Origin: Pseudomonas brassicacearum subsp. neoaurantiaca
Lineage (GTDB): Bacteria; Pseudomonadota; Gammaproteobacteria; Pseudomonadales; Pseudomonadaceae
Reading direction: 5' to 3'
Assembly: GCF_013608025.1 (NCBI RefSeq)
Contig: NZ_VDLV01000031.1
Coordinates: 208-64,207 of the forward strand
DNA: 64,000 nt
The position numbers and the translations under genes are program-made. Below the pieces are notes generated by a model. It was not told where the DNA came from. It did not search any database and saw nothing but the letters and a program-made list of their open reading frames with translations. This document shows positions 1 to 7,225 of this stretch, in pieces. How positions within the stretch are numbered: position 1 is the stretch's first letter; each line of letters opens with the position of its first letter.

Positions 1-260
1 CCGCTCGCGAAGAGGGCCGCACATTCACATTGAATATCGGTTGATGCCCTAACCTTGCTTGTTCCCAACCTGCCAAGGAAGTATCAGTGGGCATTCGCGG
101 AAAAGACCGTTACAAAGAGGCGCAAAGCCTCAATCGTGTCCATGATTAAGGGCCTGCGATATCGGCGACGTTGGACGGCAAAGCCCTTCTAAATCCGTCG
201 GATCACCGTCCAGCCAGAAATATCGCACTTCCTCTGGTTCATTAATCAAGGAGTTCCCTC
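1..260. other. left-edge gap, possible end of an upstream gene
   Basis: Several plus-strand frames run in from the left edge. One reads AREEGRTFTLNIG and stops at TGA 42-44, a plausible C-terminus of an upstream gene but too short to identify. The remainder holds a small GAGGC/GCCTC hairpin at 117-131 and the ribosome site AAGGAG (248-253) of the next gene. Nothing else is recognisable. Confidence 0.3.
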
Positions 261-1049
261 ATGAATATCGACTTCACCGGACGTCACGTCCTGGTCACCG
301 GGTCCACCAGCGGTATCGGTTTCGCGACTGCCAAAGGCTTCCTTGAAGCTGGCGCCCACGTGGTCATCAACGGTCGCAGCGAAAGCAGCGTGGAGGACGC
401 GCTGCAGCGCTTGGGCGCCCTTGCTTCAAGGGCGACTGGCTTTGTCGGTGATCTCAGTCACGTGCCTGGCTGCGAGGCACTCATCGCCAAGCACCCCAGC
501 TTCGATATCGTCATCAACAATCTGGGCATTTTCAAACAGGAAGACTTCTTCGAAACGCCGGACAGCGAATGGCAGCGTTTCTTTGAAACCAACGTGATGT
601 CGGGCGTGCGGGTTGCCAGGGCCTACGCTCAGGGCATGGTCGAGCGCGGTTGGGGGCGGATAGTGTTTATCTCGTCGGAATCGGGGGTGAACATTCCCGC
701 CGACATGATCCATTACGGCTTCACCAAGACCGCCCAACTTTCCATCGCTCGCGGCCTGGCCAAGCGCCTTGCCGGCACGGGTGTGACGGTGAACTCGGTG
801 CTGCCCGGGCCGACCCTTTCCGAGGGCGTTGCCCAGATGCTCCAGGCTGACGTCGAGCGCAGTGGGGAAAGCCTGGAAAAAGTCGCGGCAGATTTCGTCA
901 ACGAGCACCGCAGCACCTCGATCATCCAGCGCGCGGCGCGCGTCGAGGAAGTCGCCAACATGATCATCTACGCCAGCTCGGAACAGGCCTCGGCCACCAC
1001 CGGGGCGGCACTGCGTGTGGATGGCGGTGTGGTGGATAGCATCGTTTAG
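261..1049 (+). CDS. SDR-family NAD(P)-dependent oxidoreductase
   Basis: A 262-residue classical short-chain dehydrogenase/reductase. The N-terminal Rossmann cofactor motif TGSTSGIG lies at residues 13-20, the conserved NN(L)G stretch follows near residue 87, and the catalytic Tyr and Lys are in HYGFTK (about Y152 and K156) with a Ser-rich ISSES strand before them. Length is typical of the family. The ATG at 261 has an AAGGAG site eight bases upstream. It stands alone, closed by a strong terminator at 1071-1107. The substrate cannot be told from sequence; many such proteins are annotated loosely as 3-oxoacyl-ACP reductases. Confidence 0.9.
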   Translation: MNIDFTGRHVLVTGSTSGIGFATAKGFLEAGAHVVINGRSESSVEDALQRLGALASRATGFVGDLSHVPGCEALIAKHPSFDIVINNLGIFKQEDFFETPDSEWQRFFETNVMSGVRVARAYAQGMVERGWGRIVFISSESGVNIPADMIHYGFTKTAQLSIARGLAKRLAGTGVTVNSVLPGPTLSEGVAQMLQADVERSGESLEKVAADFVNEHRSTSIIQRAARVEEVANMIIYASSEQASATTGAALRVDGGVVDSIV

Positions 1050-1070
1050 GATCCTGGAATACGTTGCAAA

Positions 1071-1107
1071 AAAACGCCGCTTTCTCGTGAGAGATAAGCG
1101 GCGTTTT
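1071..1107. terminator. bidirectional intrinsic terminator
   Basis: A long hairpin with arms AAAACGCCGCTT and AAGCGGCGTTTT and an inner TCTC/GAGA extension. Poly-A on the left and poly-T on the right suit termination of the dehydrogenase gene on the plus strand and of the repeat-protein gene arriving on the minus strand. Confidence 0.85.
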
Positions 1108-1161
1108 GTCTGGAAGCAGCATGGTGGATTAGACCGTTTTTCGAAGCGATGAAGGGATTGT

Positions 1162-1413
1162 TCAGCCCACTCTGTTTTCCATCAATCGATCCGAGCCGCC
1201 TTCGGCCACGCGGTTTTCGATCAGTCGATCCGAGCCGCCTTCGGCGACACGGCTCTCGATCAGTCGATCGGAGCCGCCTTCAGCTACGCGGCTTTCGATC
1301 AGTCGATCCGAACCACCCTCAGCGAACGTAGGTTGGACAAAAGAAGTCGCGAACGCATTGCCGAGCGACAGAGCCAGAAGCGAGCCAATGAGTGTTTTGC
1401 CGAGAGTGTTCAT
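1162..1413 (-). CDS. small secreted 13-residue-repeat protein
   Basis: An 83-residue protein with a Sec signal peptide (residues 1 to about 22, ending in NAFA) followed by four tandem copies of a 13-residue unit, AEGGSDRLIESRV or close variants, from residue 31 to 82. Nothing else remains in the mature chain, so the protein is essentially the repeat. Similar small Pseudomonas proteins are sometimes labelled phage infection protein; I do not know a demonstrated function. It sits 33 bp downstream of ohr on the same strand, so it may be co-transcribed with ohr. An ATG with AAGGAT just upstream supports the start. Confidence 0.7.
   Translation of the reverse strand: MNTLGKTLIGSLLALSLGNAFATSFVQPTFAEGGSDRLIESRVAEGGSDRLIESRVAEGGSDRLIENRVAEGGSDRLMENRVG
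1168..1323 (-). repeat. four in-frame 39-bp tandem repeats
   Basis: Four head-to-tail copies of a 39-bp unit that encode the 13-residue repeats of the small secreted protein. Copies differ by a few bases, mostly silent or Ser/Asn and Ile/Met changes. Confidence 0.9.
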
Positions 1414-1446
1414 GTCCAGATCCTTTTTGTTTATGGATGAAGTGAG

Positions 1447-1866
1447 TTAGACGGTGACGTGCAAACGGACGTCGACGTTGCCGCGTGTCGCGTTGGAGTA
1501 CGGGCAAACCTGGTGAGCTGCATCGACCAGCGCTTGAGCATCGGCTTGATCCAGGCCTGGCAGGTTTATGTGCAGGTCGATATCCAGGCCGAAACCACCA
1601 GGGATCTGGCCGATGCCGACGTGGGCCGTGATCGAGGCGTCAGCCGGAATGCTGCGTTTGCTCTGGCTGGCGACAAACTTCAACGCGCCGATGAAGCAAG
1701 CCGAGTAGCCGGCTGCGAACAACTGCTCAGGGTTGGTGGCTTCACCACCGGCGCCGCCCAGGGCTTTTGGAGTGGCCAGTTTCACATCAAGGATATTGTC
1801 GCTGGAAACAGCACGGCCATCACGGCCACCGGTGGAGGTTGCGACTGCGGTGTAGAGAACGTTCAT
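1447..1866 (-). CDS. ohr: organic hydroperoxide resistance protein Ohr
   Basis: A 139-residue OsmC/Ohr-family thiol peroxidase that reduces organic and fatty-acid hydroperoxides in the cytoplasm, using lipoylated proteins as electron donors in characterised members. The two redox cysteines are present: C57 in YSACF and C121 in QVCPYSNATRG, the pattern that separates Ohr from OsmC. Arg in the GRDGRA segment matches the family. Length is normal. No ohrR-like MarR regulator gene lies beside it, although an AT-rich palindrome upstream (1979-1998) could serve as an operator. Confidence 0.95.
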   Translation of the reverse strand: MNVLYTAVATSTGGRDGRAVSSDNILDVKLATPKALGGAGGEATNPEQLFAAGYSACFIGALKFVASQSKRSIPADASITAHVGIGQIPGGFGLDIDLHINLPGLDQADAQALVDAAHQVCPYSNATRGNVDVRLHVTV

Positions 1867-1978
1867 GGTGTTTCCTCTTTTGCTGATTGGTCTGATTAAG
1901 GGTTGTTTTGATTTGCGCTAAATGCTTGTGCGCTAACCAGTTGCGATAAAGTTAACGAATGAATAATTAGCGCGCAAG

Positions 1979-1998
1979 ATAAATTTTAAGAAATTTAT
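1979..1998. promoter_or_regulatory. palindrome in ohr upstream region
   Basis: A perfect inverted repeat ATAAATTT-TAAG-AAATTTAT about 113 bp upstream of the ohr start. AT-rich dyads are typical operators of MarR/OhrR-type regulators, but the role here is inferred from position only. Confidence 0.4.
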
Positions 1999-2174
1999 CG
2001 GTTATGATTTAACCATCTGATTTTTAAGAGATTTATTTTTAGGCGAAGCAATGTCGCCAGCTCATGTGGGCCGACAGATAAGCCAAGAGGAAGGAGGTTT
2101 TGGGAAGATCAGGCAGGTTCAGCGTTATTGCTGACCTTCAGAGAGAGCGTCAAAGCAGAATGGTGGGCTTCTCG

Positions 2175-2203
2175 GATCGTTCCCAAGGAGCGTGGGAACG
2201 ATC
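2175..2203. repeat. GATCGTTCCCA inverted repeat hairpin
   Basis: Perfect 11-bp arms GATCGTTCCCA and TGGGAACGATC around a 7-base loop. It lies between the ends of ohr's upstream region and the 3' end of the cyclase gene. It resembles a dispersed Pseudomonas intergenic palindrome more than a terminator, as no T-run follows. Confidence 0.6.
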
Positions 2204-2235
2204 AATACCCGACTAAAAAGGCAAAGCTACCCCGG

Positions 2236-3360
2236 CTAAGCCACAGCCACTCGGTTGCGGCCCAACGCCTTCGCCCGATACAGGGCTTTATCCGCATCGT
2301 TCATCAAGCTGTGGAGATCCTTGCTACAGGCTCCCGTCGATGCGACACCGAGGCTGGCTGATATGACTTGGACAGGCTCGATCATCAAACCCGCAATCGC
2401 ATCGATGAGCTGTTCAGCAATCTGGGTAGCGACTTCGATTGAAGTATCCGGAAGCAAAATGGCGAACTCTTCCCCACCGAGCCGGCCGTGAATGTCCGTC
2501 GCTCGAAACGACGAACTGATCACCACCCCCATCTCGCGTAGAACCTGATCCCCTACCTGATGGCCATAGGTGTCGTTGATGTGCTTGAAGTGATCCATGT
2601 CCAACATGACTGCGCACAATCCCAACCGGTTGCTCTTACATTCATCGTAGAGCTGCTGGGCGTGCTCGAAAAAAGCCCGTCGACTCTTCAGTCCGGTCAG
2701 TTCATCGGTTTGCGCGGCACGGGTCGAAATGCTGTTCGCCTGTTCCATCTCACGGGTGAGTCGAAAGGCAATCTCCAGTGCCTGGGACATTTTGTGCGTG
2801 GCGCGGGCCGCGAAGGCCGCAAACACCAGGATCGAAAGGGCCATGCCGACTTGAATCGAGGACGGTTGAAACAACAGCCAGGCGGTGCACGGAAACAGCA
2901 CCACGCCAATGGAGACCAGCGTCATATTCCGATAGGCCGAATAGCAAGACACCGCGCTGACGGACATGCCGACGGTAAAGAGCATGACCAACGCCTGGGA
3001 CAACAGATCGTCCGCCGGCATGAGCATAAACGCCCCACCGCCCCAGATGCTGGCGGATAACACCAGTGTGACCCAGTATCTGCGCTCCCAGCGTTGAGGC
3101 GTGCGCTCACTTTCGGCGCTGCGGAAATAGGCAACGAACATTGCGATGCGCAACAGCGTCGATGCGGTCAGGATGATCAGCCACCAAAAAACAACGCTGT
3201 GCTCAAACCGGTCCCAACACAGCCAGCTCAGCATGATGGCAGCCAGGTAACTGCCGAAAACCGCAGAAACGGATTGGCGAAACAGTTGCTGCAGTCGGTC
3301 AGTTCGCACTTGCTCGGCTATGAAGCAATCCTGGCCGTTCCGAGATCTTGGGCCATCCAT
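2236..3360 (-). CDS. membrane diguanylate cyclase (GGDEF)
   Basis: Synthesises cyclic di-GMP from two GTP. The 374-residue protein has about six hydrophobic segments in residues 30-185, a short coiled linker, then a GGDEF domain with active-site GGEEF at 295-299 and an inhibitory I-site RATD at 286-289, exactly five residues upstream. It should be active and product-inhibited. The frame remains open further upstream to 3522, but that extension runs through a REP palindrome; the ATG at 3360 with an AGGTGG ribosome site is the better start. The sensed signal is unknown. Confidence 0.9.
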   Translation of the reverse strand: MDGPRSRNGQDCFIAEQVRTDRLQQLFRQSVSAVFGSYLAAIMLSWLCWDRFEHSVVFWWLIILTASTLLRIAMFVAYFRSAESERTPQRWERRYWVTLVLSASIWGGGAFMLMPADDLLSQALVMLFTVGMSVSAVSCYSAYRNMTLVSIGVVLFPCTAWLLFQPSSIQVGMALSILVFAAFAARATHKMSQALEIAFRLTREMEQANSISTRAAQTDELTGLKSRRAFFEHAQQLYDECKSNRLGLCAVMLDMDHFKHINDTYGHQVGDQVLREMGVVISSSFRATDIHGRLGGEEFAILLPDTSIEVATQIAEQLIDAIAGLMIEPVQVISASLGVASTGACSKDLHSLMNDADKALYRAKALGRNRVAVA

Positions 3361-3462
3361 TTGATCCACCTGATCGTGACGCAACGAAAACGGCGATTGT
3401 GGCACCCTGCCACCAATGCAAACAACTGAATTACACCCAAGGCCCCGATTGAACCGAACCCC

Positions 3463-3504
3463 GTGGCGAGGGAGCTTGCTCCCGCTGGGCTGCGAAGCAG
3501 CCCC
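3463..3504 (+). repeat. single REP, family A
   Basis: Begins GTGGCGAGGGAGCTTGCTCC and continues with a GGGCTGC/GCAGCCC hairpin. This is the first of many copies of the same element in the window and it lies in the upstream region of the cyclase gene. Confidence 0.85.
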
Positions 3505-3606
3505 AACCATTCCTACAGGCAAACTGCATCATCTTCTTTACAGGATCAGGCCGGAATCAATCCTGCCTCCCGGTAGCTCAAAATCAGATCATCGAACCCG
3601 CCAAAA

Positions 3607-3637
3607 GAGAAACCCGACGCGTTACGTCGGGTTTCTC
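3607..3637. terminator. terminator after lprI-like gene
   Basis: Perfect hairpin with arms GAGAAACCCGACG and CGTCGGGTTTCTC, 24 bases beyond the stop of the LprI-like gene on the minus strand. Confidence 0.75.
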
Positions 3638-3660
3638 AGCGAGGGCAAGTTGTTTACGGA

Positions 3661-4035
3661 TTACTCGACTTGCGACAGCTTGGCATCGTCGCAACCGGCA
3701 GCACGGCACTCGCGCTCCACAGCCTTGAGTATGACGATACGCGCTTCAGTCTTCTCGTTGGCGCAGTCCAGGTAGAGCAGGCCATCGTTGGAACAGGCGT
3801 TGTCGCGAATCTTGATCCACTGGATCTGAGCGGCTTTCACCTTTTTCTTTTGCTCGGGGTTCAGCGCACTCATGGTCTTTTTATATTGATCATTGATGTC
3901 CTGATCCGACTGAACCATTTTCAGCGACGCACAATAGGTTCTGTCATAGGCGTTTCTAGGGTTATCGCAACTCATCGCAGATGCCGATGCGGATGCCATT
4001 GCCAGCAATGCCCCAACCAACAAAGACTTGATCAC
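3661..4035 (-). CDS. LprI-like (DUF1311) periplasmic protein
   Basis: A 124-residue protein with a cleavable signal peptide (residues 1 to about 20, ending ASA) and a mature domain with six cysteines, a pattern of the lysozyme-inhibitor LprI N-terminal family (DUF1311). Family hallmarks are visible: C..P....D...C near the N-terminus, an LN.EQ....K..Q..W...RD.AC block around residues 58-80, and a late cysteine pair. Mycobacterial LprI inhibits lysozyme, but most proteobacterial members are uncharacterised, so inhibition is only a possibility. The gene stands alone with its own terminator. Confidence 0.8.
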   Translation of the reverse strand: MIKSLLVGALLAMASASASAMSCDNPRNAYDRTYCASLKMVQSDQDINDQYKKTMSALNPEQKKKVKAAQIQWIKIRDNACSNDGLLYLDCANEKTEARIVILKAVERECRAAGCDDAKLSQVE

Positions 4036-4498
4036 TTAACTTCTCTCCCTGAATGCCCTCTATTGATTAGAGGTCGCGGCGGGAATTTATCATGAGGGTT
4101 GTAGAACAATGAAGCAGAACTGCAACGCCCCCGCCCCCCCATCGGGCTGAAAGACAAAGTAGCCACCACGTATCGAGCGAGGGGCATTCCCGATCCGGTC
4201 ACCGTGGCGAGGGAGCTTGCTCCCGCTGGGCTGCGCAGCAGCCCCAAAAAGACCGACACATTCCTACAGACAAACCGCACAAATCGGTTGTGATGGCTGC
4301 TCAGCCAAGCAGGAGCAAGCTCCCTCGCCACGGTATCCCGGGGTAGTTAGACTTGCGCAGGGGGCGCTTCGGCGCGCCGGCAATGCTGATCACCCCGTTC
4401 TACTAACGTTCGTTGAGGCAGTCATTGAGGGCTGCAAGCGCTCCCTTTATCCAGTACCAGACGATATCCTTTCCAGCATCCGTATCTTGGAAAGCACG
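4036..4498. other. intergenic with BIME
   Basis: Divergent gap between the LprI-like gene and the AT-rich membrane-protein gene. It contains the paired REP element at 4204-4331. Reading frames crossing it are made of REP sequence and are not genes. Confidence 0.6.
4204..4331. repeat. BIME: inverted pair of family A REPs
   Basis: A head-to-tail pair: GTGGCGAGGGAGCTTGCTCC on the plus strand at 4204 and its inverted copy ending in CTCCCTCGCCAC at 4331, separated by a short linker containing CCTACAGACAAA. Confidence 0.9.
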
Positions 4499-4882
4499 AT
4501 GAACACAAAAAAAATTCACGCCTTAACACTTATGGTAATCAGCTTTACTGTCATTGGAGCCATACAGTTTCTCCTGTATGAAGCCATGATAATAATTGAG
4601 CAAGCAAGATCTGGAAGCATTCCCTATCAGCTAAGCGCAGAGATACTGTTTGTTGTTCTTATTCATGCATCCATCGTAGCCGCAATCCCGCTATTATTAG
4701 TCGTCAGAGATAAGCACATCACAAGTTATACCTTTCTTTTGGTTTTTTTGTCGATCTATGCGCAGGTCGTAGCAGCCATAAATATCGCTGGAGTTGTGAT
4801 ATCTGTATTGATTTTATTTGTGTTGATTTTTTACGTCATTAAAAAATTAAGCTTTGTTATCAGCTACTTTCGCTCAAAGTAG
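4499..4882 (+). CDS. small four-helix membrane protein, unknown
   Basis: A 127-residue, very hydrophobic protein with about four membrane segments (roughly residues 8-30, 46-66, 72-95 and 97-118) and a basic C-terminus ending SYFRSK. I do not recognise a family. The coding sequence is clearly AT-richer than its neighbours and uses ATA, TTA and AAA codons, which suggests recent acquisition. The ATG at 4499 follows a GGAAAG ribosome site; the frame extends further upstream but only through REP sequence. It converges with the zinc-ribbon gene at 4995. Confidence 0.65.
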   Translation: MNTKKIHALTLMVISFTVIGAIQFLLYEAMIIIEQARSGSIPYQLSAEILFVVLIHASIVAAIPLLLVVRDKHITSYTFLLVFLSIYAQVVAAINIAGVVISVLILFVLIFYVIKKLSFVISYFRSK

Positions 4883-4994
4883 AAATGAAAATGACGTCCC
4901 CTGAAGAAACGGCGGTCGAGCGCACAAGAGCAAAACGCGCCCGCTGCTTACCGCCGCCTTATCAAACCGCCATATTCTCGCCTGTCAGTAGCGT

Positions 4995-5354
4995 TCAGCT
5001 GCCCCCGAAACCGAAAAACCAAAAAAATAAAGATTTGCCTTTATGCCCCTCATAGCCTGATTTATTTTCAAGCTGCTTGCGACAATAAAGAAAATTTATA
5101 ATGGCTGGAATAAATAGCAAGCTGAATAACCATTGAAATGGCATCTGTGATTTTAGAGTTATTGTCACGAATAAGTTGGCTAGAGTTATGCCGATAATGG
5201 ATAGATTATATTTGCTGTGTCGTCGCTTCACTGAAGAAAAGCTTTCCCAGTCATAAATCAGCCAATCGTGGGAAAAGTTATCGCAGTCAGGGCATCTAAG
5301 GCTTGGCGGTAAATCGTCTGCGATATAACCGCAGCGAGGGCATCGATTTTTCAT
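4995..5354 (-). CDS. zinc-ribbon membrane protein, unknown
   Basis: A 119-residue protein starting with a zinc ribbon (MKNRCPRCGY and LRCPDCD, four cysteines in two CxxC knuckles, residues 5-24) followed by two membrane segments around residues 50-86 and a Gly/Phe-rich tail. Proteins with this layout are common but uncharacterised. Like the convergent gene at 4499 it is AT-rich relative to the window, so the two may have arrived together. The start ATG at 5354 is the only one that retains the full ribbon. Confidence 0.65.
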   Translation of the reverse strand: MKNRCPRCGYIADDLPPSLRCPDCDNFSHDWLIYDWESFSSVKRRHSKYNLSIIGITLANLFVTITLKSQMPFQWLFSLLFIPAIINFLYCRKQLENKSGYEGHKGKSLFFWFFGFGGS

Positions 5355-5714
5355 GGCATTATCCTGACAGCCTCATTGGGTAGACATGCCATGTCGCGTT
5401 TTTCGTCGCCGTAAGCGAGCTCGGTCGGAGGGGATGCGACAGGGTGACAGCAAGCCCGATTAGGTAAAAAGGTAGCAGGACAGCACCTTTTTGCCACTAG
5501 TTTGTCGACCGGCTGCTTCTTGCCGTTTTCTGCCTATGGGCAGAAATCCGCTCTTCTAGTCCGCCCTTGGTTGCATATAGGACGCAAAGCCTAACTACAT
5601 GGCCTATTCGCCCTTTTTTCCCATGAACGTAAGAAAAGCCTCTCGCGATTTCCGAGCATAAAAAAACGGGCCTGCATTCCCACGCAGCCCCGTTTTTATC
5701 ACCGCCCGATCAGC
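5355..5714. other. intergenic with several hairpins
   Basis: No gene seen. It holds two perfect small hairpins, AAAAAGGT/ACCTTTTT at 5466-5492 and TTTCTGCC-TATG-GGCAGAAA at 5527-5546, and the terminator of the met operon at 5658-5699. Confidence 0.5.
5658..5699. terminator. terminator of metNIQ
   Basis: A-run, then arms around AACGGG..CTGC and GCAG.CCCGTT, then a T-run. On the minus strand it lies 16 bases past the metQ stop; it could act in both directions. Confidence 0.8.
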
Positions 5715-6485
5715 TCAAAACGCCGGCAAAACCGCGCCTTTGTACTTCTCAAGAATAAAAGCCTTCACTTCCGGCGTATGCAAAGCCGCAACCAGCTTCT
5801 TCATCGCCTCACTATCCTTGTCATCCTCACGAGCCACCAGGATGTTCACATACGGCGAGTCGTTACCTTCGATCACCAACGCATCCTTGGAAGGATCAAG
5901 CTTGGCCTCCAACGCATAGTTGGTATTGATCAGCGCCAGATCCACTTGAGTCAGCACGCGCGGGATAGTTGCCGCTTCCAATTCACGGAATTTCAGATCC
6001 TTCGAGTTCTCGGTGATGTCCTTTATGGTCGAAAGGATGTTGTTCGAATCCTTGAGCTTGATCACCCCAGCCTTAGCCAGCAGCAACAGCGCACGGCCGC
6101 CATTGGTGGCATCGTTCGGGATCACCACGTTGGCGCCTCCAGGCAATTCGGTCAGTGCCTTGTACTTGCTGGAGTAAGCACCCAGGGGTTCCAGGTGCAC
6201 GCCGGCCACGCTCACCAGATGCGTGCCCTTGGCCTTGTTGAACTCATCCAGGTACGGCTGGTGCTGGAAGAAGTTGGCGTCCAGGCGCTTTTCCGCGACC
6301 TGAACGTTTGGCTGGATGTAGTCGGTGAACACTTTGACCTTCAAATCCACGCCTTCCTTCGCCAGCGCCGGTTTGACGAATTCGAGGATTTCCGCGTGGG
6401 GGACGGGCGTGGCCGCGACGGTCAGGGTGTCGGCGTGGGCGGAGAACGCTGCGGCGGCAGCGAAGGCGACCAGTAGTTTTTTCAT
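5715..6485 (-). CDS. metQ: methionine ABC transporter binding protein MetQ
   Basis: A 256-residue periplasmic substrate-binding protein of the NlpA/MetQ family, capturing methionine for MetNI. Family motifs are clear: VAATPVPHAEIL after the signal peptide, QHQPYLDEFN (residues near 75-85), IPNDATNGGRALLLL and the INTNYA strand. The signal peptide ends SAHA-DT with no lipobox cysteine, so this copy is predicted to be soluble rather than a lipoprotein, unlike E. coli MetQ. It is the last gene of metN-metI-metQ, 77 bp after metI. Confidence 0.93.
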   Translation of the reverse strand: MKKLLVAFAAAAAFSAHADTLTVAATPVPHAEILEFVKPALAKEGVDLKVKVFTDYIQPNVQVAEKRLDANFFQHQPYLDEFNKAKGTHLVSVAGVHLEPLGAYSSKYKALTELPGGANVVIPNDATNGGRALLLLAKAGVIKLKDSNNILSTIKDITENSKDLKFRELEAATIPRVLTQVDLALINTNYALEAKLDPSKDALVIEGNDSPYVNILVAREDDKDSEAMKKLVAALHTPEVKAFILEKYKGAVLPAF

Positions 6486-6562
6486 TCAGCTAACTCCTTT
6501 TGAGGCGCCTGCTCTCGGCGCCTGCCAGCGAATGGCCGGCTCATGTTTATTGGCACGAGGCC

Positions 6563-7225
6563 TTATTTTCTAGAAAAATGCACAACCAGTTTGTCGCCCA
6601 CGGTCTGCAGGACCTGCACCAACACCAGCAGCAACACCACGGTAACGACCATCACGTCGGTCTGGAAACGCTGGTAGCCGAAGCGGATCGCCAGGTCGCC
6701 CAGACCACCGGCGCCGACCACACCGGCCATGGCCGTGTAGGACACCAGCGTAATCGCTGTCACTGTAATCGCTGCAAAAATGCCCGGGCGGGCTTCCGGC
6801 AGCAAGGCGTTGACGATAATTTGCCGGGTGGTCGCGCCCATGGCTTGGGTGGCTTCGATGATGCCGCGGTCGACTTCGCGCAGGGCGGTTTCCACCAGGC
6901 GAGCGAAGAACGGTGTCGCGCCGACTACCAGCGGTGGGATCGCGCCGGCCACGCCCAGGGAGGTGCCGGTGATCAATACCGTGAACGGAATCATCACGAT
7001 CAACAGGATGATGAATGGCAGTGAACGCAGGATGTTGACGACCAGCGACAGCAGCGCATAAACGCCGCGGGCTTCGAGCAGTTGGCGCGGGCTGCACAGG
7101 AACAGCAAAACCCCCAGGGGCAAGCCGAGCAGGACGGTGAACAGCAGCGAACCGAACAGCATCAGGAAGGTGTCGCCGGTGGCCAGCCAGATTTCCAGCC
7201 AGTCGATGTTTGCAAAAAATTCCAT
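6563..7225 (-). CDS. metI: methionine ABC transporter permease MetI
   Basis: A 220-residue inner-membrane permease with about five transmembrane helices and the BPD-transport EAA loop (IEATQAMGATTRQI, around residues 133-146) that contacts the ATPase. Length matches MetI. Its ATG overlaps the metN stop by one base (TGATG), so the two are translationally coupled and made in stoichiometric amounts. Confidence 0.95.
   Translation of the reverse strand: MEFFANIDWLEIWLATGDTFLMLFGSLLFTVLLGLPLGVLLFLCSPRQLLEARGVYALLSLVVNILRSLPFIILLIVMIPFTVLITGTSLGVAGAIPPLVVGATPFFARLVETALREVDRGIIEATQAMGATTRQIIVNALLPEARPGIFAAITVTAITLVSYTAMAGVVGAGGLGDLAIRFGYQRFQTDVMVVTVVLLLVLVQVLQTVGDKLVVHFSRK

Larger units (their letters stand above)
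1867..2235. other. intergenic region upstream of ohr
   Basis: Holds the AT-rich ohr promoter region with the palindrome at 1979-1998 and the hairpin at 2175-2203. A frame open on the plus strand from 2128 overlaps the hairpin and the end of the opposite-strand cyclase gene and does not look coding. Confidence 0.6.
3361..3660. other. intergenic with REP and terminator
   Basis: Contains the REP at 3463-3504 and the terminator at 3607-3637. It also carries the promoter region of the cyclase gene. No gene seen. Confidence 0.6.

Noticed and set aside
1149..1331. Plus-strand repeat-rich frame RSVDPSRLR opposite the secreted repeat protein
   Set aside because: It is the antisense reading of the 39-bp repeats; the minus-strand frame has a signal peptide and start.
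2128..2361. Plus-strand frame over the hairpin and the 3' end of the cyclase gene
   Set aside because: Half of it is antisense to a real gene and it crosses a palindrome; no domain is seen.
4032..4331. Minus-strand frame of 99 codons upstream of the LprI-like gene
   Set aside because: Its translation is mainly REP sequence.
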